Shown one piece after another: positions 1 through 8,234 of a stretch of 64,000 nt of DNA. A program made the translations under genes and the position numbers. The stretch spans positions 1,922,001 through 1,986,000 of the forward strand of contig NZ_CP192260.1 of NCBI RefSeq assembly GCF_050574275.1, given 5' to 3'. Origin of the DNA: Virgibacillus_F flavescens (GTDB lineage: Bacteria; Bacillota; Bacilli; Bacillales; Amphibacillaceae). Positions within the stretch are counted from its first letter, which is position 1. Each line of letters begins with the position of its first letter. The notes under the pieces are model-generated. The model saw nothing but the letters and a program-made list of their open reading frames with translations. It searched no databases and had not been told where the DNA came from.

Positions 1-16
1 AGATAGGGAGGCTGGT

Positions 17-862
17 ATGATGGAAACAGTACAAATTGGCAAAGCTAAATTAACTTGGCTAAACGGTGGCGTCAACCATCTTGATGGTGGAGCCATGTTT
101 GGTGTCGTTCCAAAAGCATTATGGAGTAAAAAATATCCGCATAACGATAAAAATCAAATTGAACTTCGCACGGACCCGATATTACTGCAAGTAAATGGTA
201 AGAACTACTTAATTGATTCTGGTATGGGAAACGGAAAGCTGTCAGACAAACTAAAACGAAATTTCGGAGTGCTGGAAGAGTCTTCTATTAATCAGTCGCT
301 TGAGAAGATTGGCTTGGTCACGTCTGATATCGATGCTGTTCTAATGACGCACCTCCATTTCGACCATGCTTGTGGACTTACAAAACAAACCGAAGACGGA
401 TATGAATCTGTATTCGAAAATGCTGTAATCTATACTTCTGAAGTAGAGTGGAATGAGATGCGCAATCCTAATATTCGATCCGTAAATACATATTGGGAAG
501 AAAATTGGAAAGCTGTAAAAAATCAGGTGAAGCCATTTAAGAATGAATTAAAAGTTGATGAAGGATTATCGATGATTCACACGGGTGGTCATAGTGATGG
601 TCATTGTATTATATTGTTCGAGGATCAGGAAGATTCGTTTATACACATGGCCGACATTATGCCAACGCATGCTCACCAGAATAAATTATGGGCATTAGCC
701 TTCGACGACTATCCTGTAACGTCTGTTCATGCAAAAGAAAAGTGGATGGATTACGGATATTCTAAAGGAGCATGGTATACGTTTTACCATGACGCGTATT
801 ATCGCGCGGTAAAATTTGATAAAGAAGGCAAAAAAGTGGACGAGGTTAAGCGGGAACGCTAG
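17..862 (+). CDS. ytnP: MBL-fold quorum-quenching lactonase YtnP
   Basis: A metallo-beta-lactamase-fold hydrolase that matches YtnP of Bacillus in length (281 aa) and over its whole sequence. The YtnP family opens acyl-homoserine-lactone-type signals (known for the family, inferred here). The zinc-binding motif HLHFDH is at residues 112-117; further likely ligands are in HTGGHSDGH (188-196) and at D213 (MADIM). No signal peptide is visible, so the enzyme is probably cytosolic. GGGAGG at 6-11 serves the ATG at 17; the second codon is also ATG. The window starts just upstream, so its promoter is not seen. It converges on ku, with a REP-like hairpin between the two. Confidence 0.92.
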   Translation: MMETVQIGKAKLTWLNGGVNHLDGGAMFGVVPKALWSKKYPHNDKNQIELRTDPILLQVNGKNYLIDSGMGNGKLSDKLKRNFGVLEESSINQSLEKIGLVTSDIDAVLMTHLHFDHACGLTKQTEDGYESVFENAVIYTSEVEWNEMRNPNIRSVNTYWEENWKAVKNQVKPFKNELKVDEGLSMIHTGGHSDGHCIILFEDQEDSFIHMADIMPTHAHQNKLWALAFDDYPVTSVHAKEKWMDYGYSKGAWYTFYHDAYYRAVKFDKEGKKVDEVKRER

Positions 863-867
863 TAGGT

Positions 868-926
868 GGGACAAGGGGACGGTTCTTCTGTCCCTCACCG
901 GGACATAAGAACCGTCCCCTTGTCCC
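868..926. repeat. REP-like perfect hairpin element
   Basis: Perfect 20-bp inverted repeat: GGGACAAGGGGACGGTTCTT at 868-887 and its complement at 907-926, with a second nested stem TGTCCC/GGGACA (889-894, 900-905). This GGGACAAGGGGACGGTTC motif is the typical terminal hairpin of REP elements that RAYT-type Y1 transposases recognise in Firmicutes (established pattern). No transposase is nearby, so this is a stand-alone copy. It lies between convergent ytnP and ku and ends exactly one base before the ku stop codon (927-929), so it probably also acts as a bidirectional terminator. Confidence 0.85.
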
Positions 927-1766
927 TTATTTTGCAGCTTTCTTCTTTTTTGGTGCTGGCTTGGGTTTGGCGGCTTTTGGTTTTGGTTTATTTTTCTTCG
1001 ACTTTTCAAGTGAAGCCTGTAGTGCGTCCATCAAATTGGTGACATTATCTGGCTTAGGTTTACTTTCTCCAACCACAACTTCTTTGTTATTTTTCTTCGC
1101 TTCAATGATTTCCATAAGAGCAGTACGGTAATCGTCTGTATATTTTTCCGGATCGAACGTCGCAGTAAGTTGTTCTATTAGCATTTTTGCAGTATCCAGT
1201 TCTTTTTTCATCGTATTCGATTCTTCAGGTATGTTTGGCACATCTTTTATTTGCCGAACTTCATCTGGATAATGAATGGTTTCTACAACAAGCGTATTTT
1301 GATAAACACGGATCACAGCAAGCTGCTCCTTTGATCTGATTATCATTTTAGCAATTCCAATTTTTGCTGTGTCTTTTAGTGCTGAACGGAGTAATCCATA
1401 TGCTTTTGATCCGCCTTCATTAGGTGACAAAAAATAACTCTTCTCAAAATAAATAGGATCAATTTCTTCGAGTTTGACAAAATCCACAATTTCCACTGCT
1501 TTATCAGCCTGTTCTTTTTTTAATGCTTCTAAATCTTCTTCGTCCAATACAACAAACTTATCCTTTGCATACTCATAAGCCTTAACAATTTCTTCGTTTT
1601 TCACTTCACGATCACAATTTGCGCATGTACGTTGATAGCCAATGGGAGTCTGACATTCCTTATGAAGCTGTCTCAGCTTAATATCTTTATTTTCTGTAGC
1701 AGCGTGCATTTTAACAGGAATGTTTACAAGACCAAAACTGATTGTTCCTTTCCACATCGTGTGCAT
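927..1766 (-). CDS. ku: Ku protein, bacterial non-homologous end joining
   Basis: Bacterial Ku (279 aa), the homodimeric ring that binds DNA double-strand ends and recruits LigD. The core begins MHTMWKGTISFGLVNIPVK and carries a CQTPIGYQRTCANC cysteine cluster typical of the family. The last 30 or so residues are a Lys/Pro/Ala-rich tail (KKNKPKPKAAKPKPAPKKKK), as in other Ku proteins where it helps DNA binding. I chose the ATG at 1764-1766 because AAGGAGTTTT (1771-1780) precedes it; an upstream in-frame extension to 1823 lacks family similarity. It is divergent from ligD (168-bp gap). In B. subtilis the orthologous pair ykoV/ykoU is made in the forespore; no clear sigma-G box was found here. 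Confidence 0.95.
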   Translation of the reverse strand: MHTMWKGTISFGLVNIPVKMHAATENKDIKLRQLHKECQTPIGYQRTCANCDREVKNEEIVKAYEYAKDKFVVLDEEDLEALKKEQADKAVEIVDFVKLEEIDPIYFEKSYFLSPNEGGSKAYGLLRSALKDTAKIGIAKMIIRSKEQLAVIRVYQNTLVVETIHYPDEVRQIKDVPNIPEESNTMKKELDTAKMLIEQLTATFDPEKYTDDYRTALMEIIEAKKNNKEVVVGESKPKPDNVTNLMDALQASLEKSKKNKPKPKAAKPKPAPKKKKAAK

Positions 1767-1934
1767 AAACAAAACTCCTTTTTGACTATCTTGCCGCCAG
1801 CACCTTTTTTTATACTGAAGCAAAGCATAAGAGTTTAGAGCAAATGCCGGTTTTTTCTAATACTAAAGTAAACTAGTATACGGTTAATTTTCGTATATTG
1901 AGCCACTTTAATTAGTAAAGGCTGGTGAAGTGTA

Positions 1935-3758
1935 ATGAAATTAATGCAACCCGTTTCTGGAACACATCTTCCAACAGGGGATGAGTGGTTATACGAAGGG
2001 AAATATGATGGATTCCGCTGTGTTCTGGATTGGGAGAAAGACAACGTAAGATTAGTTAGCAGAAATAAAGTAGACTTAACTGCCAATTTCCCTGAAATTA
2101 TTGAATTTTGTTTATCAAACCAATCGAAAATAAATAAATTATTACCTGTAAAGTTGGATGGAGAATTAGCAATTGTAAATAATCCCTACCAGGGAAATTT
2201 TATTGCTTTGCAAAAGCGGGGTCGATTAAACAAAAAGGATACTATACATGAAGCTGCAGAAAAAAGACCAGCGAGCTTCTTGGCTTTTGATATGCTTCAT
2301 GAACGCGGGAAGTCATTAAAGGAAAAAACCTTGACCGTTCGAAAAGAAATACTTGTCGATTTTGTAAATTTACTCGATGTAGATAGTACTATTACCAGAT
2401 TAAACAGGCTAAGTATAATTACGAGTACAACTAATGCTGAAGATATAGGGAAAACCATTATTAACTATAAAGGTGAGGGTGTAATAGCTAAACGGATAGG
2501 TAGCTATTATCGTTCAGGAAAACAGCATTTCGATTGGGTTAAGGTTAAAAATTGGAGGAAATTGCAGGGGATCATTACAAGTTACGATAGTGGGAATGAT
2601 TATTTTACAATTTCTATTTACAATGATAAACAAGCGTTAGTTGAGATAGGAAAATGTAAGCATGGTGTCGACAGCAATGAGCTTAATACGGTAAAACAAT
2701 TATTTGTATCCAAAGGAGTTAAAAAAGGATCAAATTATTCTCTTCCACCAGCAATTTGTGCAGAAGTTAATTCGCTGGATTTAATTAATGGAGAGCTTAG
2801 AGAACCACTATTTAATCAATTCTTACCTAACATTCCTTCTAAAGATTGTACCGTCCACAAATTAAAATTGGATATGGCAATGATTCCAATTGAAATTGAG
2901 CCAAGTAACACAAATAAATTATTCTGGCCGAATAAAGGGATTACTAAAGGGGACTTGCTTGTCTACCTGCGCGAGGTTGCACCTTATATGCTCCCATTTT
3001 TACATGAGAAAGTACTGACAATAATTCGTAGTCCGGATGGCGTTGAGAAAGAGTTTTTCTATCAAAAACATTTACCAGATTATGCGCCTGTGTTTATTAA
3101 GAGCTATCCAAGTGAGGATGAGAAGCTTTTCATATGTAACAAACTGGAATCTCTATTGTGGTTTGCAAATCATGGTGCGATTGAATTTCATACCCCATTT
3201 CAAACGATTAATGAACCCAATCCATCAGAAATTGTTTTCGATTTAGACCCACCTGATAGAAGTCGCTTTCACCTAGCTGTTCATGCAGCAAACATTCTAA
3301 AACAATTACTGGACAATCTTCACTTAGTATCCTTTGTAAAAACCTCAGGAAATAAGGGGATACAAGTGCATATTCCAATTCCGAAAGACAGTTTGACGTA
3401 TGAAGAAACAGGAGTTTTCACGGAAGCAATTGCAGTTACTATTGAAAAAGAATACCCAAAACAGTTTACAACAGAACGGCTAAAGAAAAATCGACAGGAT
3501 CGGCTATATATTGATTATGTCCAGCATGCAAAAGGAAAGACAATTATCACTGCGTACTCTCCTAGAAAAACGAAAGACGCGACTGTAGCAACACCGTTAT
3601 ACTGGGAAGAAGTAAATGAAAATTTAAAACCGGAACTGTTTATGGTGAGTAATGTGGTGGAAAGAATTCATTTAATTGGTTGTCCATTTGTAGGTTATGC
3701 GGAGGCTGGTGCGAGTCAGGACATGGGTAAGGTATTTAAGCTATTGGGTAAAAATTAA
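1935..3758 (+). CDS. ligD: ATP-dependent DNA ligase/polymerase LigD
   Basis: Two-domain NHEJ ligase-polymerase (607 aa). The N-terminal ATP-dependent ligase domain (about 1-290) has the nucleophile motif EGKYDGFR with K23, motif IV EGVIAKR and motif V DWVKVKNW. The C-terminal primase-like polymerase domain (about 310-600) has the catalytic DLD at residues 436-438. No phosphoesterase domain is present, as in the Bacillus enzyme and unlike the three-domain Pseudomonas and Mycobacterium LigD. It works with the adjacent divergent ku to repair double-strand breaks, for example in germinating spores (inferred from B. subtilis). The ATG at 1935 gives a good N-terminus for the ligase fold. A strong hairpin terminator follows the stop. 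Confidence 0.95.
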   Translation: MKLMQPVSGTHLPTGDEWLYEGKYDGFRCVLDWEKDNVRLVSRNKVDLTANFPEIIEFCLSNQSKINKLLPVKLDGELAIVNNPYQGNFIALQKRGRLNKKDTIHEAAEKRPASFLAFDMLHERGKSLKEKTLTVRKEILVDFVNLLDVDSTITRLNRLSIITSTTNAEDIGKTIINYKGEGVIAKRIGSYYRSGKQHFDWVKVKNWRKLQGIITSYDSGNDYFTISIYNDKQALVEIGKCKHGVDSNELNTVKQLFVSKGVKKGSNYSLPPAICAEVNSLDLINGELREPLFNQFLPNIPSKDCTVHKLKLDMAMIPIEIEPSNTNKLFWPNKGITKGDLLVYLREVAPYMLPFLHEKVLTIIRSPDGVEKEFFYQKHLPDYAPVFIKSYPSEDEKLFICNKLESLLWFANHGAIEFHTPFQTINEPNPSEIVFDLDPPDRSRFHLAVHAANILKQLLDNLHLVSFVKTSGNKGIQVHIPIPKDSLTYEETGVFTEAIAVTIEKEYPKQFTTERLKKNRQDRLYIDYVQHAKGKTIITAYSPRKTKDATVATPLYWEEVNENLKPELFMVSNVVERIHLIGCPFVGYAEAGASQDMGKVFKLLGKN

Positions 3759-3789
3759 AAAAGTGCAACCATAGAAGGGTTGCACTTTT
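3759..3789. terminator. Bidirectional terminator ligD / ytzB
   Basis: Perfect 12-bp stem AAAAGTGCAACC (3759-3770) / GGTTGCACTTTT (3778-3789) with a 7-nt loop, flanked by A and T runs so it can stop transcription from both convergent genes. Confidence 0.9.
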
Positions 3790-3795
3790 CTTACC

Positions 3796-4110
3796 TTAAG
3801 AAGTTTTAACAGAGCCGATAACTGCTCCTGTTTCCACATCTACGTAGAATTCATATTGTTTGTTTTCTCCGTCGATACTTTTGGTAACTCCACCTCGGTA
3901 AGCATTATAAACCAAACCATTTTTTTCGACCTCTTCTGGCTTCATATAAATCCATGAGCCACTAATAGGTCCCTGCTTCTTAAACGTTTCTTTTGCCTGT
4001 TTTAACGCCTTTTCAGGAGTTACTTTCTGGTAGTTGTCCAATTGCTGTTTAGCCATGTAACCTACTGCGACACCTAAACCTGCTGCTAATGCTGCTTTTT
4101 TTACACTCAT
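3796..4110 (-). CDS. ytzB: YtzB-like PepSY-domain small membrane protein
   Basis: A 104-aa protein with one short hydrophobic N-terminal segment (AALAAGLGVAVGYMA, about 6-20) followed by a PepSY-type domain: a KALKQAKETF helix and YEFYVDVETGAVIGS as the closing beta hairpin. PepSY domains are often found next to peptidases and may modulate them. Length and divergent position beside ytoP match YtzB of B. subtilis. The start at 4108-4110 has GAGGTGA just upstream; the longer in-frame extension to 4182 lacks a ribosome-binding site. Its biochemical role is unknown. Confidence 0.82.
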   Translation of the reverse strand: MSVKKAALAAGLGVAVGYMAKQQLDNYQKVTPEKALKQAKETFKKQGPISGSWIYMKPEEVEKNGLVYNAYRGGVTKSIDGENKQYEFYVDVETGAVIGSVKTS

Positions 4111-4282
4111 TTCTATAATCACCTCATACATTAATTTGGTTAGTTTTATATCTTTTAGTAAGTATAACTTAAAAACACACAAATAGAAAATAATACATTA
4201 TGAATGCTAAGCGGTGGAAACTCTACAAAGTTTTCAGTTATACTGTATAAAGTACATAGTATACTGAATTGGGGGAATTTAC

Positions 4283-5350
4283 ATGAATCAGGAAACGAAG
4301 GACTTATTTAAAACGCTTACAGAACTACAGGGGGCACCTGGAAATGAACATTTAGTACGTAAATTTATGAAGGGTGAGCTTGAAAAATACTCTGATAACG
4401 TTATTCAGGATAATCTGGGTGGTGTGTTTGGCGTTAGAAATGGCGATGGACCAAAAGTAATGGTGGCAGGTCACATGGACGAAGTTGGTTTTATGGTTAC
4501 AAACATTACGGAAAATGGAATGCTCAGGTTCCAAACGCTTGGTGGCTGGTGGAATCAAGTAATGCTTGCACAACGCGTACAAATTATGACAGAAAATGGT
4601 CCAATTGTTGGAGTAATTGGTTCTATTCCTCCTCATAATTTAACACCAGAACAGCGTAAAAAGCCGATGGAGATTAAAAATATGTTAATTGATATTGGTG
4701 CTGATGATAAAGAGGATGCGCACAAAATTGGAATTAAGCCAGGACAGGCAGTGGTGCCAATTTGTCCATTTACACCAATGGCTAATGAGAAAAAAATTCT
4801 TGCCAAAGCATGGGATAACCGTTATGGCTGTGGACTTTCGGTAGAATTGTTGAAGGAACTGCAAAATGAAACTCTGCCTAACCAGCTATATTCTGGTGCT
4901 ACGGTACAGGAAGAAGTAGGTTTACGCGGGGCACAGGTTGCAGCAAATATGATCCAACCTGATATTTTCTACGCGCTTGATGCTTCACCTGCAAATGATA
5001 TGTCGGGTGACAAGAAGGAATTTGGTCAGTTAGGTAAAGGTGCTTTACTGAGAATCTTTGATCGTACAATGATTACACATCGCGGAATTAAAGATTTTAT
5101 TTTAGATACTGCTGAATCGAACGATATTCCATACCAGTACTTTATTTCACAGGGTGGAACGGATGCAGGACGTGTTCATGTTTCAAACGATGGTGTACCA
5201 TCTGCAGTTATTGGCATATGTTCGCGCTACATTCATACATCTGCTTCGATGATCCATGTCGATGATTATGCAGCTGCTAAAGAGCTGATTGTTAAACTAG
5301 TCAAATCGACAGATAAAAACACAGTCGAACAAATTCGTAAAAATAGTTAG
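4283..5350 (+). CDS. ytoP: M42-family aminopeptidase YtoP
   Basis: M42 glutamyl-aminopeptidase/deblocking aminopeptidase (355 aa), a cytosolic dinuclear-metal enzyme that trims N-terminal residues from peptides. Visible metal and catalytic motifs are VAGHMDEVG (H64, D66), AWDNRYGCG, QEEVGLRGA (catalytic and ligand glutamates) and DASPAND; the final ligand His is in SRYIHTSASMIHVDD. Length is normal for the family, whose members form large tetrahedral dodecamers. GGGGGAA is upstream of ATG 4283. It is divergent from ytzB (172-bp gap) and followed by its own terminator. Confidence 0.93.
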   Translation: MNQETKDLFKTLTELQGAPGNEHLVRKFMKGELEKYSDNVIQDNLGGVFGVRNGDGPKVMVAGHMDEVGFMVTNITENGMLRFQTLGGWWNQVMLAQRVQIMTENGPIVGVIGSIPPHNLTPEQRKKPMEIKNMLIDIGADDKEDAHKIGIKPGQAVVPICPFTPMANEKKILAKAWDNRYGCGLSVELLKELQNETLPNQLYSGATVQEEVGLRGAQVAANMIQPDIFYALDASPANDMSGDKKEFGQLGKGALLRIFDRTMITHRGIKDFILDTAESNDIPYQYFISQGGTDAGRVHVSNDGVPSAVIGICSRYIHTSASMIHVDDYAAAKELIVKLVKSTDKNTVEQIRKNS

Positions 5351-5357
5351 TGAAACG

Positions 5358-5396
5358 AATTGCCACTTCATTTCGATGATGTGGCAATTGTTTTTT
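5358..5396 (+). terminator. Terminator after ytoP
   Basis: Stem AATTGCCAC (5358-5366) / GTGGCAATT (5381-5389) followed by GTTTTTT. Confidence 0.85.
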
Positions 5397-5552
5397 GGAA
5401 ATCATTAAAGCTTGGCGATTTCTTTTAGAAGTGAAATATGTTACTTGACACGAATTACAAATACTTCTATATATAAAAAATGTTATTAGTTACTTCTGTC
5501 GTATTTGATGGAAACTGCTGCGACTTAATTCTCCACGTGCTATTGCACGTGG

Positions 5553-5776
5553 CCACTGAAAAAGGTACATGTAGAACAAAATTAAGTAGATCCACGCTCG
5601 CAACTTCGAATATACTACGCTTTCCGTGGGCACGGCTTCAGCTTCCTCGGATAAGCAAAGACCGCTTTCCTGCGGGATCTTCAGCTCGCGCTGTTCCCAC
5701 AGGAGTCTACGTATATTCGAAGATGCTAGGTAAAGGTGAGGGAAATTAATTATAAAAATCTCCCCCTTTTTCAGTG
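5553..5776. repeat. Dispersed MITE-like repeat, family 1, most complete copy (R1)
   Basis: About 224 bp. The outer ends are CCACTGAAAAAGG (5553-5565) and CTTTTTCAGTG (5766-5776), inverted to each other. Inside lie CTTCGAATATAC (5604-5615) and its complement in GTATATTCGAAGATGC (5711-5726). The centre is GC-rich with paired arms (TTTCCGTGGGCACGGCTTCAG ... CTGCGGGATCTTCAGCTCG ... TTCCCACAGGAGTC). Related copies are at 16176, 30292, 39473, 39757 and 42147 in this window. It does not code for protein. The rest of the 5351-6090 gap holds the ytoP terminator, a second fragment at 5940-5998 and no gene. Confidence 0.85.
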
Positions 5777-5939
5777 ACTTGCTGCCGCACTCCGAGTTCT
5801 CAGCTATGCCTTTCATCCCGCGGAATTTGACTGCCAGCAGCGAAAAACTCTAGACAATTGATGGATATAACGGATAAGTGCATACTCGTTAGTCATATCT
5901 ATTTCTGTTTCAAATGCAATAATTTTAAAAAAACAAATA

Positions 5940-5998
5940 CGTAAAAGATTTACCAGTCCAGGTGAGCGGAGGGCGGTGACTCCAGCGGGAATAGCACA
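5940..5998 (-). repeat. Family 1 repeat fragment (inner arm)
   Basis: CGTAAAAGATTTACCAG followed by a GGTGAGCGGAGGGCGGTGACTCC segment is the reverse complement of the right part of the copy at 39473-39609. It is a truncated or rearranged piece in front of the DUF84 gene. Just downstream, AATGCCTGTATTCGGCATT (6022-6040) forms a small hairpin. Confidence 0.7.
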
Positions 5999-6090
5999 GT
6001 ATGTATAAATGTTAGAGCAAATGCCTGTATTCGGCATTAACTAATAAAGATGTGGCCAATGCCGAGTGTGACTAAAGAAAGGAGCTGTTT

Positions 6091-6600
6091 ATGAAAATAA
6101 TTATTGGATCTTTAAACAAAACAAAAATTGAAGCTGTAAAAGATGTATTTCCAAATGTGCATGTGGAGGGTTGGGATGCAGATTCTGATGTTTCTGCACA
6201 GCCTTTCTCTGACGAAGAAACGAGAGTCGGTGCGATTAACCGTGCGCATAATTGTATTACATCCTATCCAGATGCAATAGGGATTGGTCTCGAAGGCGGC
6301 GTTATGGAACTGGATAGTCAACTATATCTATGTAATTGGGGAGCTTTAATAAGTAACAACAAACACGTGCATACGGCCAGTGGAGCAAGGATCCTGCTGC
6401 CTGAGGAAATTAGTGAACAATTGAGAGCGGGTTTTGAACTTGGTGATGTAATGGATTCTTTTGCCAAAATAGAGAGTGTACGGCACAATGAGGGAGCAAT
6501 AGGTATCTTTACAAATAATTTGGTCTCCAGAAAGGAGATGTTTTCACACGTTGTTACACTTTTACGCGGGCAATGGGAATATCGACAAGGACAAAATTAA
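6091..6600 (+). CDS. DUF84 / YjjX-type inosine-xanthosine triphosphatase
   Basis: A 169-aa DUF84 protein related to YjjX, the ITP/XTP phosphatase that removes non-canonical purine nucleotides from the pool. Hallmarks are the N-terminal GSLNKTKIEAV (phosphate-binding SxNKxKxxA, residues 6-16), EETRVGAINRA (41-51), GIGLEGGV (residues 65-72) and LGDVMD. The ATG at 6091 has AAAGGAGCTG upstream. It appears monocistronic: a repeat-rich gap precedes it and a bidirectional terminator follows. The substrate is inferred from the family. Confidence 0.85.
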   Translation: MKIIIGSLNKTKIEAVKDVFPNVHVEGWDADSDVSAQPFSDEETRVGAINRAHNCITSYPDAIGIGLEGGVMELDSQLYLCNWGALISNNKHVHTASGARILLPEEISEQLRAGFELGDVMDSFAKIESVRHNEGAIGIFTNNLVSRKEMFSHVVTLLRGQWEYRQGQN

Positions 6601-6628
6601 AAAGGCAGTGATGAGCAGCTGCCTTTTT
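6599..6628. terminator. Bidirectional terminator, DUF84 gene / ytoQ
   Basis: Stem AAAAAGGCAG (6599-6608) / CTGCCTTTTT (6619-6628) between two convergent genes. Confidence 0.88.
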
Positions 6629-6642
6629 GTGGATGAAAAATT

Positions 6643-7083
6643 TTATTCGTAAATATATGCTAGTACATCTAATGCCTGGTCCACTGTTTCTACCGTCACA
6701 TTCGCCTTGTTTGATAGTTCCTTCAGCGGATGAATCAGTGAGTCTGGCCGTACGATAATAGTTGGTTTGTTCATAGTAAGCGCTGCACTTGCATCCATCG
6801 CGGTATTCCATTGTTTATACTTTTCACCGAATAATGCTATAACAACGTCTGATTTTTGCATTAAAACTTCTGTGCGAAAATTATTTATACTTGATGCTGC
6901 ATCGTCTTTATATGCATTCTCCGGCTGTTCACCTAGAATGCTTTCACCTACATTATCTGAGCGTTCATGATCCGTTTGTGGTCCCACAAAAGTTAAAGAC
7001 AGACTTTTTTCTTGTGCTTTCTTTTTAACTTCTCCGCGCCAGTCATCATGAATTTGTCCTGCGAGATATACGGTTAGATTCAT
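6643..7083 (-). CDS. ytoQ: YtoQ family protein (nucleoside 2-deoxyribosyltransferase-like fold)
   Basis: A 146-aa protein closely matching YtoQ of B. subtilis (shared INNFRTEVLMQKSDVVIALFGEKYKQWNTAMDAS region, about residues 65-98). The pattern VYLAGQIHDDWR at the N-terminus and KSDVVIALFGE resembles the nucleoside 2-deoxyribosyltransferase/TIR-like Rossmann fold; this is a fold-level inference and YtoQ has no established activity that I know of. GGAGGGATAAAT precedes the ATG at 7081-7083. It is convergent with the DUF84 gene and divergent from the lipoprotein gene. Confidence 0.88.
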   Translation of the reverse strand: MNLTVYLAGQIHDDWRGEVKKKAQEKSLSLTFVGPQTDHERSDNVGESILGEQPENAYKDDAASSINNFRTEVLMQKSDVVIALFGEKYKQWNTAMDASAALTMNKPTIIVRPDSLIHPLKELSNKANVTVETVDQALDVLAYIYE

Positions 7084-7179
7084 ATTTATCCCTCCAATTT
7101 TACTATCTTATTTCTTAATAGTAATAGAGATTATAAATAAAAAGAAATAGTTTGATTATAAAATTGGAAATATTTTATT

Positions 7180-7207
7180 TTGCCAAATTTCAAATTCATA
7201 GTATGAT
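7180..7207 (+). promoter_or_regulatory. Sigma-A-type promoter of the lipoprotein gene
   Basis: TTGCCA (7180-7185), 16-bp spacer, TATGAT (7202-7207), 44 bp before the GTG start at 7251. Confidence 0.65.
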
Positions 7208-7250
7208 ACGTTATAGGGTAAAAAGTACTAGATGATCAGGGGGAAGAATT

Positions 7251-7781
7251 GTGTGGAACGTAATACGCAATATAACAGTCTTATTTATACTAGTAACGGT
7301 TTTATTAGCAGGGTGCGGTTTGCAGTCTGAAAAGGAAGTAATAAAAGAAACAGAAGATGCTGCCAAGCAGGCGTTTTTGTCTGAAGAAAAGATAGAATTG
7401 AATAAAACAATTGATGATTTATCTTTCTATCTTCCAGATGATCTGACTGTAAAAGAAGCAAATAAAACAAATGTGATCTTAAAAAAGGACGACCAGACGT
7501 ATATTGTATTTTACAATAACCTTGAAGATTCATCGAGCAAGTTGAACTACAAGTCAGCTTCTCAACAGGAAGAAGCATTACTGATGGAATCATTCACCGA
7601 ACAAGGGAAATTTGGATATATCCGTGTTGACGCTAGTAAAGAAGAAAAATATGAATTGCAAATTGGAATCGGCGGAGTGAAAATTACGACATATACCGAG
7701 AAAGCTTCAATGGTTGAGGATTCGAAAAACTTGATGAAAATTGCACGTTCTATAGTTGAGTCAAACAAGGAAATAAAATAA
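7251..7781 (+). CDS. Uncharacterised lipoprotein
   Basis: A 176-aa protein with a lipoprotein signal: a hydrophobic stretch ITVLFILVTVL and lipobox LLAGC (Cys about residue 22), so it should be anchored outside the cytoplasmic membrane. The mature part is acidic, with no motif that I recognise. The start is GTG at 7251 with AGGGGGAAG upstream. It stands alone between ytoQ and ytpP, with its own promoter and terminator. Its position beside the ytoP/ytoQ/ytpP block suggests a conserved local gene, but I cannot assign a function. Confidence 0.8.
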   Translation: MWNVIRNITVLFILVTVLLAGCGLQSEKEVIKETEDAAKQAFLSEEKIELNKTIDDLSFYLPDDLTVKEANKTNVILKKDDQTYIVFYNNLEDSSSKLNYKSASQQEEALLMESFTEQGKFGYIRVDASKEEKYELQIGIGGVKITTYTEKASMVEDSKNLMKIARSIVESNKEIK

Positions 7782-7791
7782 ATACAGGTTT

Positions 7792-7828
7792 AGCTATTCT
7801 TGGTAGTCTTCAGGAATAGCTTTTCTTG
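7792..7828 (+). terminator. Terminator after lipoprotein gene
   Basis: Stem AGCTATTC (7792-7799) / GAATAGCT (7814-7821) followed by TTTTCTTGTT. Confidence 0.75.
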
Positions 7829-7848
7829 TTATGGACAAACCAACATAA

Positions 7849-7877
7849 TTGAAACGTAAAGAAAACAAAGCTATGAT
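7849..7877 (+). promoter_or_regulatory. Sigma-A-type promoter of ytpP-ytpQ-ytpR
   Basis: TTGAAA (7849-7854), 17-bp spacer, TATGAT (7872-7877), 21 bp before the ytpP start. It would drive the three-gene operon, which ends at the terminator near 9665. Confidence 0.75.
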
Positions 7878-7898
7878 AGTAACGGAGGCTGATACTGT

Positions 7899-8210
7899 AT
7901 GGAAATATTAAAAAGTGAAGCACAACTTAATGATTGGATTAAAAAAGAAAATGTAGTTTTATTATTTTCTGCTGACTGGTGTCCGGATTGTCGGGTAATT
8001 GAACCACTCCTTCCCGAAATCGAGAATACTTTTCCAATGTACAAGTTCGTTTTAATTGATCGAGATCAATTTATAGAAGTATGCCAATTACATGATGTGT
8101 TTGGTATTCCTAGTTTCATTGCCTATAAAAACGGAGAAGAAGCAGGAAGGTTTGTGAGTAAGAATCATAAGACTAAAGAAGAAATTGTTGAATTTATGGA
8201 AAGTTTATAA
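7899..8210 (+). CDS. ytpP: Thioredoxin-like protein YtpP
   Basis: Small thioredoxin-fold protein (103 aa) with the redox-active motif WCPDC (C28, C31) after the FSADWC strand, and a cis-Pro motif GIPSF (about 68-72). It probably acts as a cytosolic disulfide reductase; the partner is unknown. The acidic PD dipeptide between the cysteines differs from the GP of classical thioredoxin and matches YtpP orthologues. GGAGG at 7884-7888 serves ATG 7899. It is the first gene of an operon with ytpQ (25-bp gap) and ytpR. Confidence 0.9.
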   Translation: MEILKSEAQLNDWIKKENVVLLFSADWCPDCRVIEPLLPEIENTFPMYKFVLIDRDQFIEVCQLHDVFGIPSFIAYKNGEEAGRFVSKNHKTKEEIVEFMESL

Positions 8211-8234
8211 TTTAAGTAGTAAGGAGGTAATCAT

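Noticed and set aside
695..1009. 104-aa open frame on the minus strand
   Set aside because: It is a shadow across the ytnP 3' end, the REP hairpin and the ku 3' end in another frame.
4239..4265. Two TATACT boxes before ytoP as promoter
   Set aside because: The downstream one would start transcription inside the SD and neither has a good -35; not listed as a feature.
5480..6037. Open frames at 5480-5749 (+), 5490-5816 (-) and 5813-6037 (-)
   Set aside because: They run through the family 1 repeat on both strands, have no ribosome-binding site, and translate palindromic DNA. They are repeat artefacts.
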